Shown: positions 33,069-42,899, counted from the first letter of the stretch. The stretch is DNA of 64,000 nucleotides from an uncultured Dehalococcoidia bacterium (GCA_958295935.1 OY282385.1:2025545-2089544), one strand, 5' to 3'. Program-made: numbers and translations. Notes: generated by a model not told the origin, from the sequence alone.

Positions 33069-34352
33069 ATGGCAGAAGTAAGACCCTTTCGAGGCATTAG
33101 GTACAACCCATCCGTCGCGGGAGACCTCGGACTCAACGTTTGCCCACCCTTCGACATGATCTCGCCATCCCTGCAGCGAGACCTCTATGACCGGTCCGAG
33201 TACAACGTGGTCCGACTCGAACTCGCACGGCGGGGCCTTGACAGAGACCCATACGCAAGCGCAGTTGAAACACAGCGCGGATGGATGAACTCCCGAGTGC
33301 TGATCAGAGACCCCAAAGCCTCCATGTACGTCACCGAAGAGCGGTTCGCATTCCGAGGCCGGGAACTCGTCCGAAGGGGAGTCATAGCCGCAGTACGAAT
33401 CGAAGAATACGACCGGCAGATCGTACTCCCCCACGAAAACACCAGACAGGAATGGGTACTCGACCGGGTACGCCTCATGGACGTAGCGAAATTCAATTAC
33501 AGCCCGCTGCTCGTACTCTTCAGAGACGACCTACGATCCACCGTCGGCTCCATACTCAGAGACGTCGCCAAGCGCGAACCCACCGACCGGGCAGCCCCCT
33601 CCGACATGCCCGAACTGCACGTGTGGCGATTGAACCACCCAGAAGCCATCGAAACGCTCGCCGACGCTTTCTCAGGCAACCAGCTATTCATCGCCGACGG
33701 ACACCATAGATACGAAGCCGCACTGCGATTCCAAAGCAGAATACGAAGCCAGCGCGAAGTAAATACCGACGAGTCCCTCAACTACCGGATGATGATGCTC
33801 GTCGCCATAGACGAGCCGGGACTCCTCACCAGAGGCTACCACCGAACTATCCGAAACGCCTCACAAGAGGAACTCTCCGCGCTCAAGTCCGCGTTGCGCC
33901 AACACGCAGAACTCACGCCGGCGCACTACGACGGCCCCCGCGCAGTACAGCGCTTTGCACAGGACCTCGCACGTATGCCCCGATCCGAATTCGTGCTCGG
34001 CGTATACGGCCTCGAACCCCAAACCTTTCACCTCGCACGCATTCCCGGCCCAAAAGCCGCTGCAAACGAACTCGAAAACTCCGAGTACTTCCGACTGCAC
34101 GACCTCATCATACGACCCGTCGCATCACCGGAGCGCGAAGCCGAGATCGTCGACTTCTCCTACGAGCCGCAATGGGCGGTCGACGCCGTCGACTCACGAC
34201 GCGCCCAGATCGCTTTCATCATGCGACCGATGCCCATGGATCAGTTCACCGCCATCGTCACAAGAGGATGGAGACTGCCGCCAAAGGCAACCAACTTCCA
34301 CCCAAAACCCTCCGCAGGCTCCGTCATACAAGCCCTCGAAGGCGCCCTTTAG
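33069..34352 (+). CDS. DUF1015 family protein
   Basis: The 427-residue protein matches DUF1015 over its full length: VRPFRGIRYNP at the start, CPPFDMISP, IADGHHRYEAALRFQ in the middle and KATNFHPKPSAG near the end. The family is soluble, widespread in bacteria and archaea and without an established function in bacteria; archaeal relatives include the ParB-like serine kinase SerK. The ATG at 33,069 follows a GAGAAATGG context and starts the conserved block, so it is likely correct. Confidence 0.85.
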   Translation: MAEVRPFRGIRYNPSVAGDLGLNVCPPFDMISPSLQRDLYDRSEYNVVRLELARRGLDRDPYASAVETQRGWMNSRVLIRDPKASMYVTEERFAFRGRELVRRGVIAAVRIEEYDRQIVLPHENTRQEWVLDRVRLMDVAKFNYSPLLVLFRDDLRSTVGSILRDVAKREPTDRAAPSDMPELHVWRLNHPEAIETLADAFSGNQLFIADGHHRYEAALRFQSRIRSQREVNTDESLNYRMMMLVAIDEPGLLTRGYHRTIRNASQEELSALKSALRQHAELTPAHYDGPRAVQRFAQDLARMPRSEFVLGVYGLEPQTFHLARIPGPKAAANELENSEYFRLHDLIIRPVASPEREAEIVDFSYEPQWAVDAVDSRRAQIAFIMRPMPMDQFTAIVTRGWRLPPKATNFHPKPSAGSVIQALEGAL

Positions 34353-34697
34353 AACCACACGGAACTTATAACCCATCCCGTGATGCAAGAAGCGACCCGC
34401 CGCGCCAGCCCCTGAGCCGCATAGCAAAACCGCTTGCCCTGCGCCAACCGGCGGCCCCGCACCCGCAACGTATTCCCGCCGGGCTCCAGCCCGCACTATT
34501 CAGCCCACCCTGCGACGGTTAGAGCCATCCCCCGCCGGCATCACGATCAGGCAGATACCAGGGAAAGGCCCTGCAGCAATCCGAGGCCGCTCCTCAGCCC
34601 ACCCTGCGGCGGTTAGAGCCATCCCCCGCCGGCATCACGATCAGGCAGGTACCAGGGAAAGGCCCTGCAGCAATCCAAGGCCGCTCCCCTAAAAAGA
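34353..34697. other. Intergenic region with direct repeat
   Basis: Between the DUF1015 gene and the end of the selenoprotein gene this stretch has two copies of a 94-base sequence (34,501-34,688) and no gene. Confidence 0.5.
34501..34688. repeat. 94-bp tandem direct repeat
   Basis: Two copies starting CAGCCCACCCTGCG at 34,501 and 34,595 differ at only a few bases. They are non-coding. Function is unknown. Confidence 0.8.
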
Positions 34698-36758
34698 TCA
34701 AATCCGCTTCAGCCGCTCCACTATCCTCTCTGCCGAAACCTGGTGCGAGTAGCTGCTGCCTATGTCCTCCCAGCGCACGGCCCCGCTCTTGTCGATCACG
34801 AACACCGAGGCCGACGCCAACCCGTCCCCATGCAGATCGAACACCTCGTAACCCTCCGGCACCGAAGGATCCTTGCTCGTGTACAGCAGCGGAAAGCCAA
34901 GCCCAAAATTCGCTATCAGCGCCTCGGAACCCTGCAGATCGTCCGTGCTCACCGCCAGAACCACCGCATCCTGCTCGGCCACCGAGTCATAGTTGTCTCG
35001 CAACTCCACGAGCTGCTCACGGCAATAACCTCACCAGAACGCCCGGTAGAACACCAGCACCACGTTCTTCTCGCCCCGATAGTCGCTAAGCGTCACCTCG
35101 CCGCCCTGCGCATTCGGCAGCGTGAAATCCAACGCCAACTCCCTTGCAGGCGTGGGCGGTACCGGCGTTGCCGTTGGAACCGGCGTCGGGGTTGCTGTTG
35201 GAACCGGCGTCGGGGTTGCCGTAGGAACTGACGTCGGGGTAGGCCGAGGCGTCGGCGTTGCAGTCGGCGGTACCGGAGTCGCCGTAGCGACCGGCGCAGG
35301 CGTCGAGGTTGGCTGCGGCGCGGGCGTATCCGCGGGCGACATTGGCGTGGGCGGTACCGGAGTCGCCGTGGCGACCGGCTCCGGCGTCGCGGTGGGCTCA
35401 GGCGTCGGCGTATCCGCGGGCGGCGCTGGAGTAGGCGGTACCGGAGTCGCAGTAGCGACCGATGCCGAGCCCGAACGGCCTGCAACGGGTTCCTGCGCGG
35501 CAGCAGACGAAGAAAGACGCTCCAACTGACCCGCGATCTCCGATGCCGAAACCTGATGCGAGATGCTACGCCCCACGTCCTGCCACCGCACCGACCCGCT
35601 CTTGTCGATCACGAACACCGAGGCCGACGCCAACCCGTCTCCGTGCAAGTCGAAAACCTCGTAGCCCTGCGGCACCGAAGGATCCTCGCTCGTGTACAGC
35701 AGCGGAAAATCAAGCCCGAACCTCGATATGAGCTCCTCGGAACCCTCCAGATTGTCCGTGCTCACCGCCAGAACCACCCCATCCTGCGCCGCTATCAGGT
35801 CATAGTTGTCTCGCAACTCCACGAGCTGCTGCCGGCAAAAACCTCACCAGAACGCCCGGTAGAACACCAGCACCACGTTCTTGTCAGCTCGATAGTCGCT
35901 AAGCGTCACCTCGCCGCCGTGCGCATTCGGCAAGGTGAAGTCCAGCGCCAGATCCGAGGACTCCGCGAACGTGATGTCCGCCGCCGGCGTAGCCGTAGCC
36001 GCCGGCGCAGTCGGCGCAACGGCCGTGGGCGACTCGCTCGACCGCACCGCCGTAGCCGTCGGATCCGCCCGCATAGGCGGCGGAAGACCAGACATGAAAT
36101 GACGAGCCACCGTCAGAATGTCCTCCGCGCCCGGGCGGTCACCCGCGTGAGCGCCGACGTGCGCAGCCACCAAACGGCCCGACTCCCCGAACACGAACAT
36201 CGCAGGCGCAGCAACGCTGTCACGCAACAGATCGAAAACACCCCAGGAACGACTCACCACCGTCGTCGTGTCATACAGCACCGGATACGTCAGACGGTTC
36301 CTCTCCACTATCGACTCCGCGTCCAGACGGTTGTCGATGCTGATAGCTATCAACTCCACGTCAAGAGCCTTCAACTCCCGGTAGCGCTGCTGCAACTCCA
36401 CGAGCTGCTCATGGCAAATCCCTCAGAAATTGCCCCGGTAGAACACCACAGCCACCGGCTGCTTGCCGATGTAGTCCGCGCTGTTCAACTCGCCGCCGCC
36501 GGCCTTTGGAAGGCTGAACGCAGGAAACGATTCAGGGTTGTAGCTCTCTACAAGCTGTAAAACCTTCGGCGGCTCAGGAGTCGGAGTCGAACGAACCGAC
36601 TGCGTAGCCGAAGGCGTCTCGCCCACGCCCGCCGCAGGCGACCCTTCCCCCGAAGATCCCGAACTGCACGCCAGAACGCCGAGCGCAGCCGCCATGAGAA
36701 CGCCCAGCGCAAACGCGCCCGCAACTCGCACTCTCCGACGCACACGTCGAAACGACAT
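34698..36758 (-). CDS. Triple peroxiredoxin-domain lipoprotein with three TGA-encoded selenocysteines
   Basis: One frame runs without interruption except for three TGAs at 36,425-36,423, 35,846-35,844 and 35,033-35,031. Each TGA falls at the catalytic Cys of an AhpC/TSA-like domain: FYRGNF-U-GIC, FYRAFW-U-GFC and FYRAFW-U-GYC, with the second Cys kept. The start is the ATG at 36,758, with GAGGAG 5 bases upstream. A signal peptide ends in a lipobox (GVLAC, Cys31). The domains are joined by Pro/Thr-rich linkers, the second about 110 residues. Length is 686 residues, Sec at about 112, 305 and 576. It would reduce peroxides or disulfides outside the membrane. Conventional gene calling would split it into four. 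Confidence 0.85.
35000..35016 (-). promoter_or_regulatory. bSECIS-like hairpin after TGA 3
   Basis: GCAGCTC-GTG-GAGTTGC folds into a seven-pair stem (one G-U) with a three-base loop starting with G. It begins 15 bases after the TGA and its loop starts 22 bases after it, inside the range for bacterial SECIS elements that recruit SelB-Sec-tRNA. Confidence 0.65.
35813..35829 (-). promoter_or_regulatory. bSECIS-like hairpin after TGA 2
   Basis: The 17-base sequence and its distance from the TGA are identical to the element after TGA 3, while the codons between TGA and hairpin differ at several bases. Confidence 0.65.
36392..36408 (-). promoter_or_regulatory. bSECIS-like hairpin after TGA 1
   Basis: The same 17-base hairpin, at the same distance from the first TGA, although the surrounding domain has diverged most in protein sequence (FUGICHEQLVELQ). 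Confidence 0.65.
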
Positions 36759-36806
36759 GAAACTCCTCGCGCTACCCATGACCGCGCAGAACAACCTCAT
36801 ATAATT

Positions 36807-37904
36807 CTACGCTCCCAGCGCTTCCAGGGTTTCACCAACCGCACGCAACGCATCCTCGACGTCAGACTCGTCAACCCAACCCATGTGCCCGATGCGGAAT
36901 ATCTTCCCCGTCAACTCCTGCTGCCCTCCGCCAAGAACCACACCATGATCCGACCGCACGCGAGACACCAACTCCTTCCCGTCCACCCCCTCCGGCACCC
37001 GCACGGCCGTCACCGTCGCCGACGCGTAGCGCTCTTCGGGCAAGATCTCCAACCCCAGCGCGCGCGCCCCCCGACGCGTATTCTCCGCAACCATCTCATG
37101 ACGCGCAAACACCTCCTCAACACCCTCCTCGATCATCATCTTCAGAGTCCGATCCAGCGTATACATCGCCGGAAGGCAGGGAGTGAACGGAGGCTGACCG
37201 ATCTCCAGGTAGTCGCGGTACTGACCCACGTCGAAGTAATACCTCGGCATCCGAGCAGTCTCGTACGCGCGCCACGCCCGATCGCTGAAAGACACCATCG
37301 CTATGCCAGGCGGAGATACCCATGACTTTTGAGATGCCGTAGCCACCGCGTCGATTCCCCACGCGTCGACCGATATCGGAACCCCCCCGGCGCTGCTCAC
37401 CGCGTCGATCAGCACCAGAGCATCCGAACTACGGTGAACCGCAGACGCTATCTCCTCCAGAGGATTGGTGGTACCCGTCGAACTCTCGTTGTGAGTGAAC
37501 AAAACCGCCTTGCAACCAGGCAGCCCGGCCAACGCCTTCGACACGGCAGCCGGATCCGCAGCCTCCCCCAACGGAAACTCCAGACGAGTAACCTCCGCGC
37601 CGTAAGCCTCCGCAATCTCCGCAAACCGCTTCCCAAACACCCCGATCACCAGCGACAACACACGGTCCCCCGGAGAAAGGGTGTTGACTATCGCAGTCTC
37701 CATCGCCCCGGTGCCCGATGCGGTTACGAAGTACACGTCCCCGGCCGTCCCGAAGACCGTCTTCAAGTTCATCGTCATGCGGGAAATCATCTCCGCATAC
37801 TCAGAACCGCGATGATTGATCATCTGGGAACCGGCCAACTCCAACGCCTCAGCGGGAAGGGGAACCGGCCCAGGTATTCGCAAATTCACTCCGGCCTTAG
37901 ACAT
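36807..37904 (-). CDS. Class V aminotransferase (alanine-glyoxylate/serine-pyruvate type)
   Basis: The PLP enzyme shows MINHRGSEYAEM, a Gly-rich VTASGTGAMETAI, SVDAWGIDAVATASQKSWVSPPG with the PLP lysine, and a C-terminal RIGHMG motif characteristic of the AGT/SPT group. Members transfer an amino group between alanine or serine and glyoxylate or pyruvate; this can also be a phosphoserine or aspartate-type relative. The likely start is the ATG at 37,904 (MSKAGVN), since the upstream 19 codons lack family similarity. The gene ends 48 bases upstream of the selenoprotein start. Confidence 0.85.
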   Translation of the reverse strand: MSKAGVNLRIPGPVPLPAEALELAGSQMINHRGSEYAEMISRMTMNLKTVFGTAGDVYFVTASGTGAMETAIVNTLSPGDRVLSLVIGVFGKRFAEIAEAYGAEVTRLEFPLGEAADPAAVSKALAGLPGCKAVLFTHNESSTGTTNPLEEIASAVHRSSDALVLIDAVSSAGGVPISVDAWGIDAVATASQKSWVSPPGIAMVSFSDRAWRAYETARMPRYYFDVGQYRDYLEIGQPPFTPCLPAMYTLDRTLKMMIEEGVEEVFARHEMVAENTRRGARALGLEILPEERYASATVTAVRVPEGVDGKELVSRVRSDHGVVLGGGQQELTGKIFRIGHMGWVDESDVEDALRAVGETLEALGA

Positions 37905-37991
37905 TCTGCTCTTCTCTTCCTGTGCACACGTTGGAAGCGCCTGACCCACAGCCGCGCACATAGTCTAAACCCTGCAAGACCCGTCGCCCCA

Positions 37992-39296
37992 TCACTTCAC
38001 CCGCACCAAACGATGCTCCCTCGCGCCGCGACGCAACACAAGCGCCCGACCCCCGATCAGATCATCCACCGTCACGACGCGCCGATAGTCCTCCACCCGC
38101 ACCCCGTTCAGATACAGCCCGCCCTGATCCACCAAGCGCCTGACCTCACCCCCGGAAGAGCACAGATTCTGATCAACTGCCATCTTCTGCACCGTCTCGC
38201 CCCCGCGCTCCAGATCCTGACGCGAAATGTACCCCCCGGGAGCGTCCTCGAAAACCTCCTCGACCTCCGCAGCCGACAGACTAGCCAGCTCCCCGCCAAA
38301 AAGCGCCCGGGTCACCCGGGCCGACTGATCGAGGCCATCCTGACCATGCACCAACAGAGTCACGTCCCGGGCCAACCTCCTCTGCGCGGCCCGCTTCCCA
38401 GGCTCATGCGAAACCGCATACTCTAACTCCCCCAAATCCTCCGGGCCAACGTCCGTAAACAGCTTCAGATAGCGGATCACGTCCGCATCCGAGGTGTTCA
38501 AGAAGAACTGGTACAACCGGTAGGGAGACGTGGCGCAGGGATCCAGCGTCGGAGCGCCGGCAATGCTCTTGCCGAACTTTTCACCCGACGACGACGTGAT
38601 CAACGGATACACCACAGCATGAACCCCGCCCGCCGCCTTGCCGGCGGCCGAGTCCATCCTGCGAATCAGGTCCACACCGGCCAGAATGTTCCCCCACTGA
38701 TCGCTACCGCCCATCTGGAACGTACAACCCCGGTCTCGATACAGCCGCAGAAAATCATAGGCCTGAAGCAGCATGTAGCTGAACTCCGTATACGAAATCC
38801 CCCCTGCCCTCGTCAGCCTCGACCGCACAGACTCCTTGGCCAGCATGTAATTCACGTTGAAGCGCTTTCCGACGTCCCGGAGAAAATCCACCAATCCAAG
38901 GCCCAACAGCCAGTCAGCGTTGTTGACCAGCTTCGCAGGGTTTCCTCTAACCTCGAAATCCAGAAACCGCTCCAACTGAGAACGGATGCTATCCGTGTTC
39001 CGCTCAACCTGCTCGCGACCCAGCAGAGGACGCTCCTCATCTCTGCCGCCAGGGTCGCCGATCATCCCGGTACCGCCGCCCACCACGGCTATCGGCGAGT
39101 GACCGTGCCGCTGCATACGCATAAGCCCAAGCACAGGCACCAGACTGCCCACGTGCAGGCTCGCAGACGACGGGTCGAAGCCAACGTAGCAACTCACCTT
39201 CTCCCCGCGAAGAGCATCCTCGGCGCCCGGCGTCGAATCGTAAACCGAGCCCCGCCACTCCAGCTCCCGGAAAGCGTCCGTAAATACTGAACTCAA
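37992..39296 (-). CDS. tyrS: Tyrosyl-tRNA synthetase
   Basis: Class I synthetase with CYVGFDPSSASLHVGSLVPV (HIGH-like region), GTGMIGDPGG, the tyrosine pocket YDFLRLYRDRGCTFQMGGSDQWGN, and KFGKS as the KMSKS variant, followed by an S4 RNA-binding domain at the C-terminus (LYLNGVRVEDYRR). It charges tRNA-Tyr. At 434 residues the size is normal. Its start overlaps the stop of the upstream ribF by 4 bases. Confidence 0.95.
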   Translation of the reverse strand: MSSVFTDAFRELEWRGSVYDSTPGAEDALRGEKVSCYVGFDPSSASLHVGSLVPVLGLMRMQRHGHSPIAVVGGGTGMIGDPGGRDEERPLLGREQVERNTDSIRSQLERFLDFEVRGNPAKLVNNADWLLGLGLVDFLRDVGKRFNVNYMLAKESVRSRLTRAGGISYTEFSYMLLQAYDFLRLYRDRGCTFQMGGSDQWGNILAGVDLIRRMDSAAGKAAGGVHAVVYPLITSSSGEKFGKSIAGAPTLDPCATSPYRLYQFFLNTSDADVIRYLKLFTDVGPEDLGELEYAVSHEPGKRAAQRRLARDVTLLVHGQDGLDQSARVTRALFGGELASLSAAEVEEVFEDAPGGYISRQDLERGGETVQKMAVDQNLCSSGGEVRRLVDQGGLYLNGVRVEDYRRVVTVDDLIGGRALVLRRGAREHRLVRVK

Positions 39297-40231
39297 CCGA
39301 CTCCCCCCAGCAGCGCACGCGTCTCCTCGACGTCGCGCCCGATCTGCCGAACCAGCTCCGACGCTCCCCCAAACGCCGCCTCGTCCCGCAAACGCCGAGC
39401 AAAGCGAAGCCTCAGCCCACGGCCGTAGATGCTGCCGGCAAAATCCAGCAGAAACGCCTCCACTATTCGCTCACCGCTGCCAAACGTCGGCCGCACCCCC
39501 ACGCTCACGGCCGCCAGGAACTCCCCGCCGCCCTCGACCGACGCACGCGCAGCGTAGATGCCGTCCATCGGCAGTACTGAACCGGGAGGAACTGAAAGAT
39601 TCGCCGTCGGATAGCCCAAAGTGCGCCCCCGACGAGATCCCTCCACCACAGTGCCGGAAAGGCTGAAATCACGGCCCAGCATCGCAGAAGCGCGCCCCAT
39701 GCATCCCCTCTCGACGCTATCCCTTATCGCCGACGACGACACCGACACCCCCTCGACCGCAGCCCCCGCAGCCTGCGCCACCTCGAAGCCCATCTCCCGG
39801 CCAAGAGACACCAGCTCCTCCACGCCCAGCTGATCGCGGCCCTGACGGGCGCCAGGCCCTATGACCAGCACGGCCAGCCCCACAGGCCCCATCAGCAAGC
39901 GCAGAAACTCCGCAGCACGCAGATTCCGAACCCCCTCCGTGAAGTCCACGGGCACGACCGCGTCCACACCGGTATCCCCCAGAAGCTCCAAACGCTCGTC
40001 CAGGGGGCACAGGTACTTAGTCGGCTGATCCGGGTGGATCACGCTGCGGGGCTGCTGCCTGAACGCTATAGCCACTGAAGCCAGAGAACGAGACTCCGCG
40101 AGTCTCATAGCCTCGTTCAACAGCGCGCGATGCCCCAGGTGCACCCCGTCGAACGTGCCCACGCAAACAGCCGACCCGCGCCCAAGAAGGGAATGAGCCG
40201 AAAGCGCATCCTTCAGTTCCATTTCATCCAA
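39293..40231 (-). CDS. ribF: Bifunctional riboflavin kinase/FAD synthetase
   Basis: The N-terminal FMN adenylyltransferase domain has CVGTFDGVHLGHRAL and the C-terminal flavokinase domain has GRTLGYPTANL. The enzyme makes FMN and FAD from riboflavin. The 312-residue length is standard. It lies upstream of tyrS in the same direction with a 4-base overlap. Confidence 0.92.
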   Translation of the reverse strand: MDEMELKDALSAHSLLGRGSAVCVGTFDGVHLGHRALLNEAMRLAESRSLASVAIAFRQQPRSVIHPDQPTKYLCPLDERLELLGDTGVDAVVPVDFTEGVRNLRAAEFLRLLMGPVGLAVLVIGPGARQGRDQLGVEELVSLGREMGFEVAQAAGAAVEGVSVSSSAIRDSVERGCMGRASAMLGRDFSLSGTVVEGSRRGRTLGYPTANLSVPPGSVLPMDGIYAARASVEGGGEFLAAVSVGVRPTFGSGERIVEAFLLDFAGSIYGRGLRLRFARRLRDEAAFGGASELVRQIGRDVEETRALLGGVG

Positions 40232-40283
40232 CCCGCAGACCGAGAGACGAAACCTCCAAGTACCGGCCCGCCGCCGCGACGGC

Positions 40284-41336
40284 CTACCGGCTCAGCTCCT
40301 CGAAGCACCAGGTAACAAGCTCTTCCGTCGTCGCCCAGCCGATGCACGCATCCGTTATCGACACACCGTACCGCAGATGCGAAGGATCCCCGCCTAGAGA
40401 CTGGCTGCCCTCGAAGAGATGGCTCTCCATCATCGCACCCACGATGTGGCGATTGCCACCGGTACGTTGACGCATCACGTCCCGGAACACCACCGGCTGC
40501 ATCCTGTGATCCTTGTCGCTGTTTGCATGGGAGCAGTCCACCACCACGTTCAGGTTCTCACCAGCCTCCTCCAGCATCCCCAGAGCCCCCTTGACGGCCT
40601 CAGCCCCGTAGTTCGGCCCGGTCTTGCCCCCCCGCAACACTATGTGACCGCTGGGATTGCCCGTAGTCTTGACTATGCTACCCCGGCCGTAATCGTCCAC
40701 CGAAAGGAACACGTGCGGAGTCCTAGCCGCAACCAGAGCGTCCACCGCAATCTGGATAGACCCCCCAGTGCCGTTCTTGAACCCGATCGGCATACTCAAG
40801 CCGCTCGCAAGCTGGCGATGGGTCTGACTCTCGACCGTCCGCGCTCCGATAGCCCCCCAGCAAACGATGTCCGCAAGGTACTGCGGAGTGATCAGATCGA
40901 GCCACTCAGTCGCAGTCGGAAGGCCCAAATCCAAAACCGCCAGCATGAACTCGCGGGCGCGCCGCAAGCCAACCTCCACGTCGAAAGTGCCGTTCATGTG
41001 CGGGTCGTTGATCAAACCCTTCCACCCAATCGTGGTACGAGGCTTCTCGAAGTACGCGCGCATCACCAACAGGATGCGCTCCTTCACGCGGTCCGAAAGA
41101 TTCGCCAGACGCTGAGCGTACTCCAGACCCGCAGATTCGTCGTGTATCGAACACGGCCCGGCGATGATAACCATCCGGTCGTCCTCGCCAACCACGATAC
41201 GCCTGATCTCTTCCCTGGAACGGAAGACCGTCTCCGATATCTCAGGCGTGATGGGAAGCCGCTGGAGAAAGCCGTCCGGCGGCTCGAATGGCGTGATGTT
41301 CTTGATATTCAGGTTCGATGTCTGGCGCATTGTCAT
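40284..41336 (-). CDS. aroF: DAHP synthase, type I
   Basis: The enzyme condenses phosphoenolpyruvate and erythrose-4-phosphate in the first step of aromatic synthesis. Type I motifs are present: VIIAGPCSIHDESAGLEYA, MRAYFEKPRTTIGWKGL, GIGARTVESQTHRQLASGLSMPIGFKNGT and NVVVDCSHANSDKD. It resembles the proteobacterial AroF/G/H group at 350 residues. The assignment is secure, the choice of paralogue name is not. A chorismate mutase gene lies upstream in the same direction. Confidence 0.92.
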   Translation of the reverse strand: MTMRQTSNLNIKNITPFEPPDGFLQRLPITPEISETVFRSREEIRRIVVGEDDRMVIIAGPCSIHDESAGLEYAQRLANLSDRVKERILLVMRAYFEKPRTTIGWKGLINDPHMNGTFDVEVGLRRAREFMLAVLDLGLPTATEWLDLITPQYLADIVCWGAIGARTVESQTHRQLASGLSMPIGFKNGTGGSIQIAVDALVAARTPHVFLSVDDYGRGSIVKTTGNPSGHIVLRGGKTGPNYGAEAVKGALGMLEEAGENLNVVVDCSHANSDKDHRMQPVVFRDVMRQRTGGNRHIVGAMMESHLFEGSQSLGGDPSHLRYGVSITDACIGWATTEELVTWCFEELSR

Positions 41337-41589
41337 CGCATGGATTCCTTCACTCAGGGGGGATAGAGTGCGCTTCTGCCAGGGCGCGGCTCACAAGCCA
41401 ACTCCCGGGGCAAACGCTCTGCCGCACGTTCGGCAAACTGCGGCTTTACGTATTGAGGACGCTCCGAGCAGCCTCAGCTGCTATAGACGCGCCCGGTGAT
41501 AAACGAGAAGATCGGCCAGCCGTACGTCATAAGCGAGGCGTGCGCAGCCCCTGAGGATATGGCGGAAGACGTGTCTGAATTGTTCATTG

Positions 41590-41952
41590 CTAGGCCGGGC
41601 TGTTGCGTGAGCGCAGGTCTGCGGCTTCCCGCAAGTAGACGTGCCTGATCTCGCGCTGCGACTTGTCCGTGTTCCAGAATATCAGAATCCGGATGCACCT
41701 TTCCTGCCCATGAGGAACATCTATCTCCTGAGATGATAGCAGAGGAACGTAGATCCACCCCATACCCTCACGCGCCGCCGCCGCGGGGTACTCCGCCGAA
41801 AGATCCGGGCTGGCGGTGAACAGAACTGCCGCCACATCCTCCGGATCCACGCCATTCTCGCGCACCAACGCCTCCAGCAACTCTACCGTCGCCTCAAAAA
41901 CAGACTCGCGGCTGCGCTCGGACGCAGTTGTGGCTCCTCGTATACCTCTCAT
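41590..41952 (-). CDS. aroH: Chorismate mutase, AroH class
   Basis: The 120-residue protein starts MRGIRGATTASERSRESV and has EDVAAVLFTASPDL and ERCIRILIFWNTDKSQREIRHVYLREA, diagnostic of the monofunctional AroH trimer. It converts chorismate to prephenate. It lies between trpA and DAHP synthase genes, so it belongs to an aromatic amino-acid operon. Confidence 0.9.
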   Translation of the reverse strand: MRGIRGATTASERSRESVFEATVELLEALVRENGVDPEDVAAVLFTASPDLSAEYPAAAAREGMGWIYVPLLSSQEIDVPHGQERCIRILIFWNTDKSQREIRHVYLREAADLRSRNSPA

Positions 41953-42086
41953 AGAACCGGCCGGACGCTCCCTTCCTCAAGCCTGCTCATGCAAATCACC
42001 AGGCGCAAGTCTACCCCCCGAGGCCGTCGCGGGCCAAACCTCGCCCGCGCCGCGCACGAAACAACCAAATCAAAACCCGCTCGCCT

Positions 42087-42890
42087 TCATCGACATCCCC
42101 CCTCCAACAAACTTCGTACAAACTCGCCCGCCCGTTCCGCCGCCGAGTCCGGCGGCCCGGAAGTGATAGCGTCGATGATCGCGCTCCCAACCACCGCCCC
42201 GTCCGCGTAGCTCGAAATCTCACGCACGTGCTCCGGCGTGGAGACCCCAAAGCCCACCGCCACCGGAAGATCCGTGTAGCCGCGCACACGCTCGACCAAC
42301 CTCCGTACCCGCCCCGACACGTCCGCCCGCACACCCGTCACGCCCAGCACCGATACGCAGTACACAAACCCGCTCGCACGCCGGCAGGCCGCCTCGATGC
42401 GGCGGTCCGTTGAAGTCAACGCCACGAGCGGAGTCAAGCCCATGCCCGCACGCTCCGCAGCATCCGCCAGAGGGCCGCACTCCTCAACGGGAAGATCCGG
42501 CGTGATAAGTCCGTCAACCCCCGCAGACGCAGCCTCCTCGCAATACCGGCCCAACCCCATGGACAGAATGGGATTGTAGTAACCCATCAACACCAGAGGC
42601 GTCTCAACGCCAAGCGCGCGAACGCGTCTGGCAGCCTCGATGCAACCCGCAGGCGTCGCGCCCGCAGTCAGAGCATCGTGGCTGGACTTCTGGATCGTCG
42701 GACCCTCCGCAAGAGGATCGCTGAAAGGCACGCCCAACTCGATCACATCAGCCCCGGCCTCCGCAACCGCCTTCACTATGCCCGGAGTCAGATCCGGACG
42801 AGGGTGCCCAGCAGTAACGAAAGCCGCCAGACCGGCGCGACCCTCCGCGCGAGCAGACAAAAACGCTTTTTCGATCGAATTGCTCAACAC
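42087..42890 (-). CDS. trpA: Tryptophan synthase alpha subunit
   Basis: TIM-barrel protein of 267 residues with LGVPFSDPLAEGPTIQKSS, PLVLMGYYNPIL, GLITPDLPVEE and PVAVGFGVSTPEHV, all TrpA hallmarks. It cleaves indole-glycerol phosphate and passes indole to TrpB. The trpB gene is not in the window next to it, which is unusual. Downstream are aroH and DAHP synthase. Confidence 0.95.
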   Translation of the reverse strand: MLSNSIEKAFLSARAEGRAGLAAFVTAGHPRPDLTPGIVKAVAEAGADVIELGVPFSDPLAEGPTIQKSSHDALTAGATPAGCIEAARRVRALGVETPLVLMGYYNPILSMGLGRYCEEAASAGVDGLITPDLPVEECGPLADAAERAGMGLTPLVALTSTDRRIEAACRRASGFVYCVSVLGVTGVRADVSGRVRRLVERVRGYTDLPVAVGFGVSTPEHVREISSYADGAVVGSAIIDAITSGPPDSAAERAGEFVRSLLEGGCR

Positions 42891-42899
42891 AACGTCATC

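Noticed and set aside
34698-36800. Four separate short genes ending in FYRAFW or FYRGNF
   Set aside because: Each short piece ends or starts in the middle of a peroxiredoxin fold, all are in one frame, and the junction codon is always TGA at the catalytic Cys. One selenoprotein gene explains them better than four genes or three nonsense mutations.
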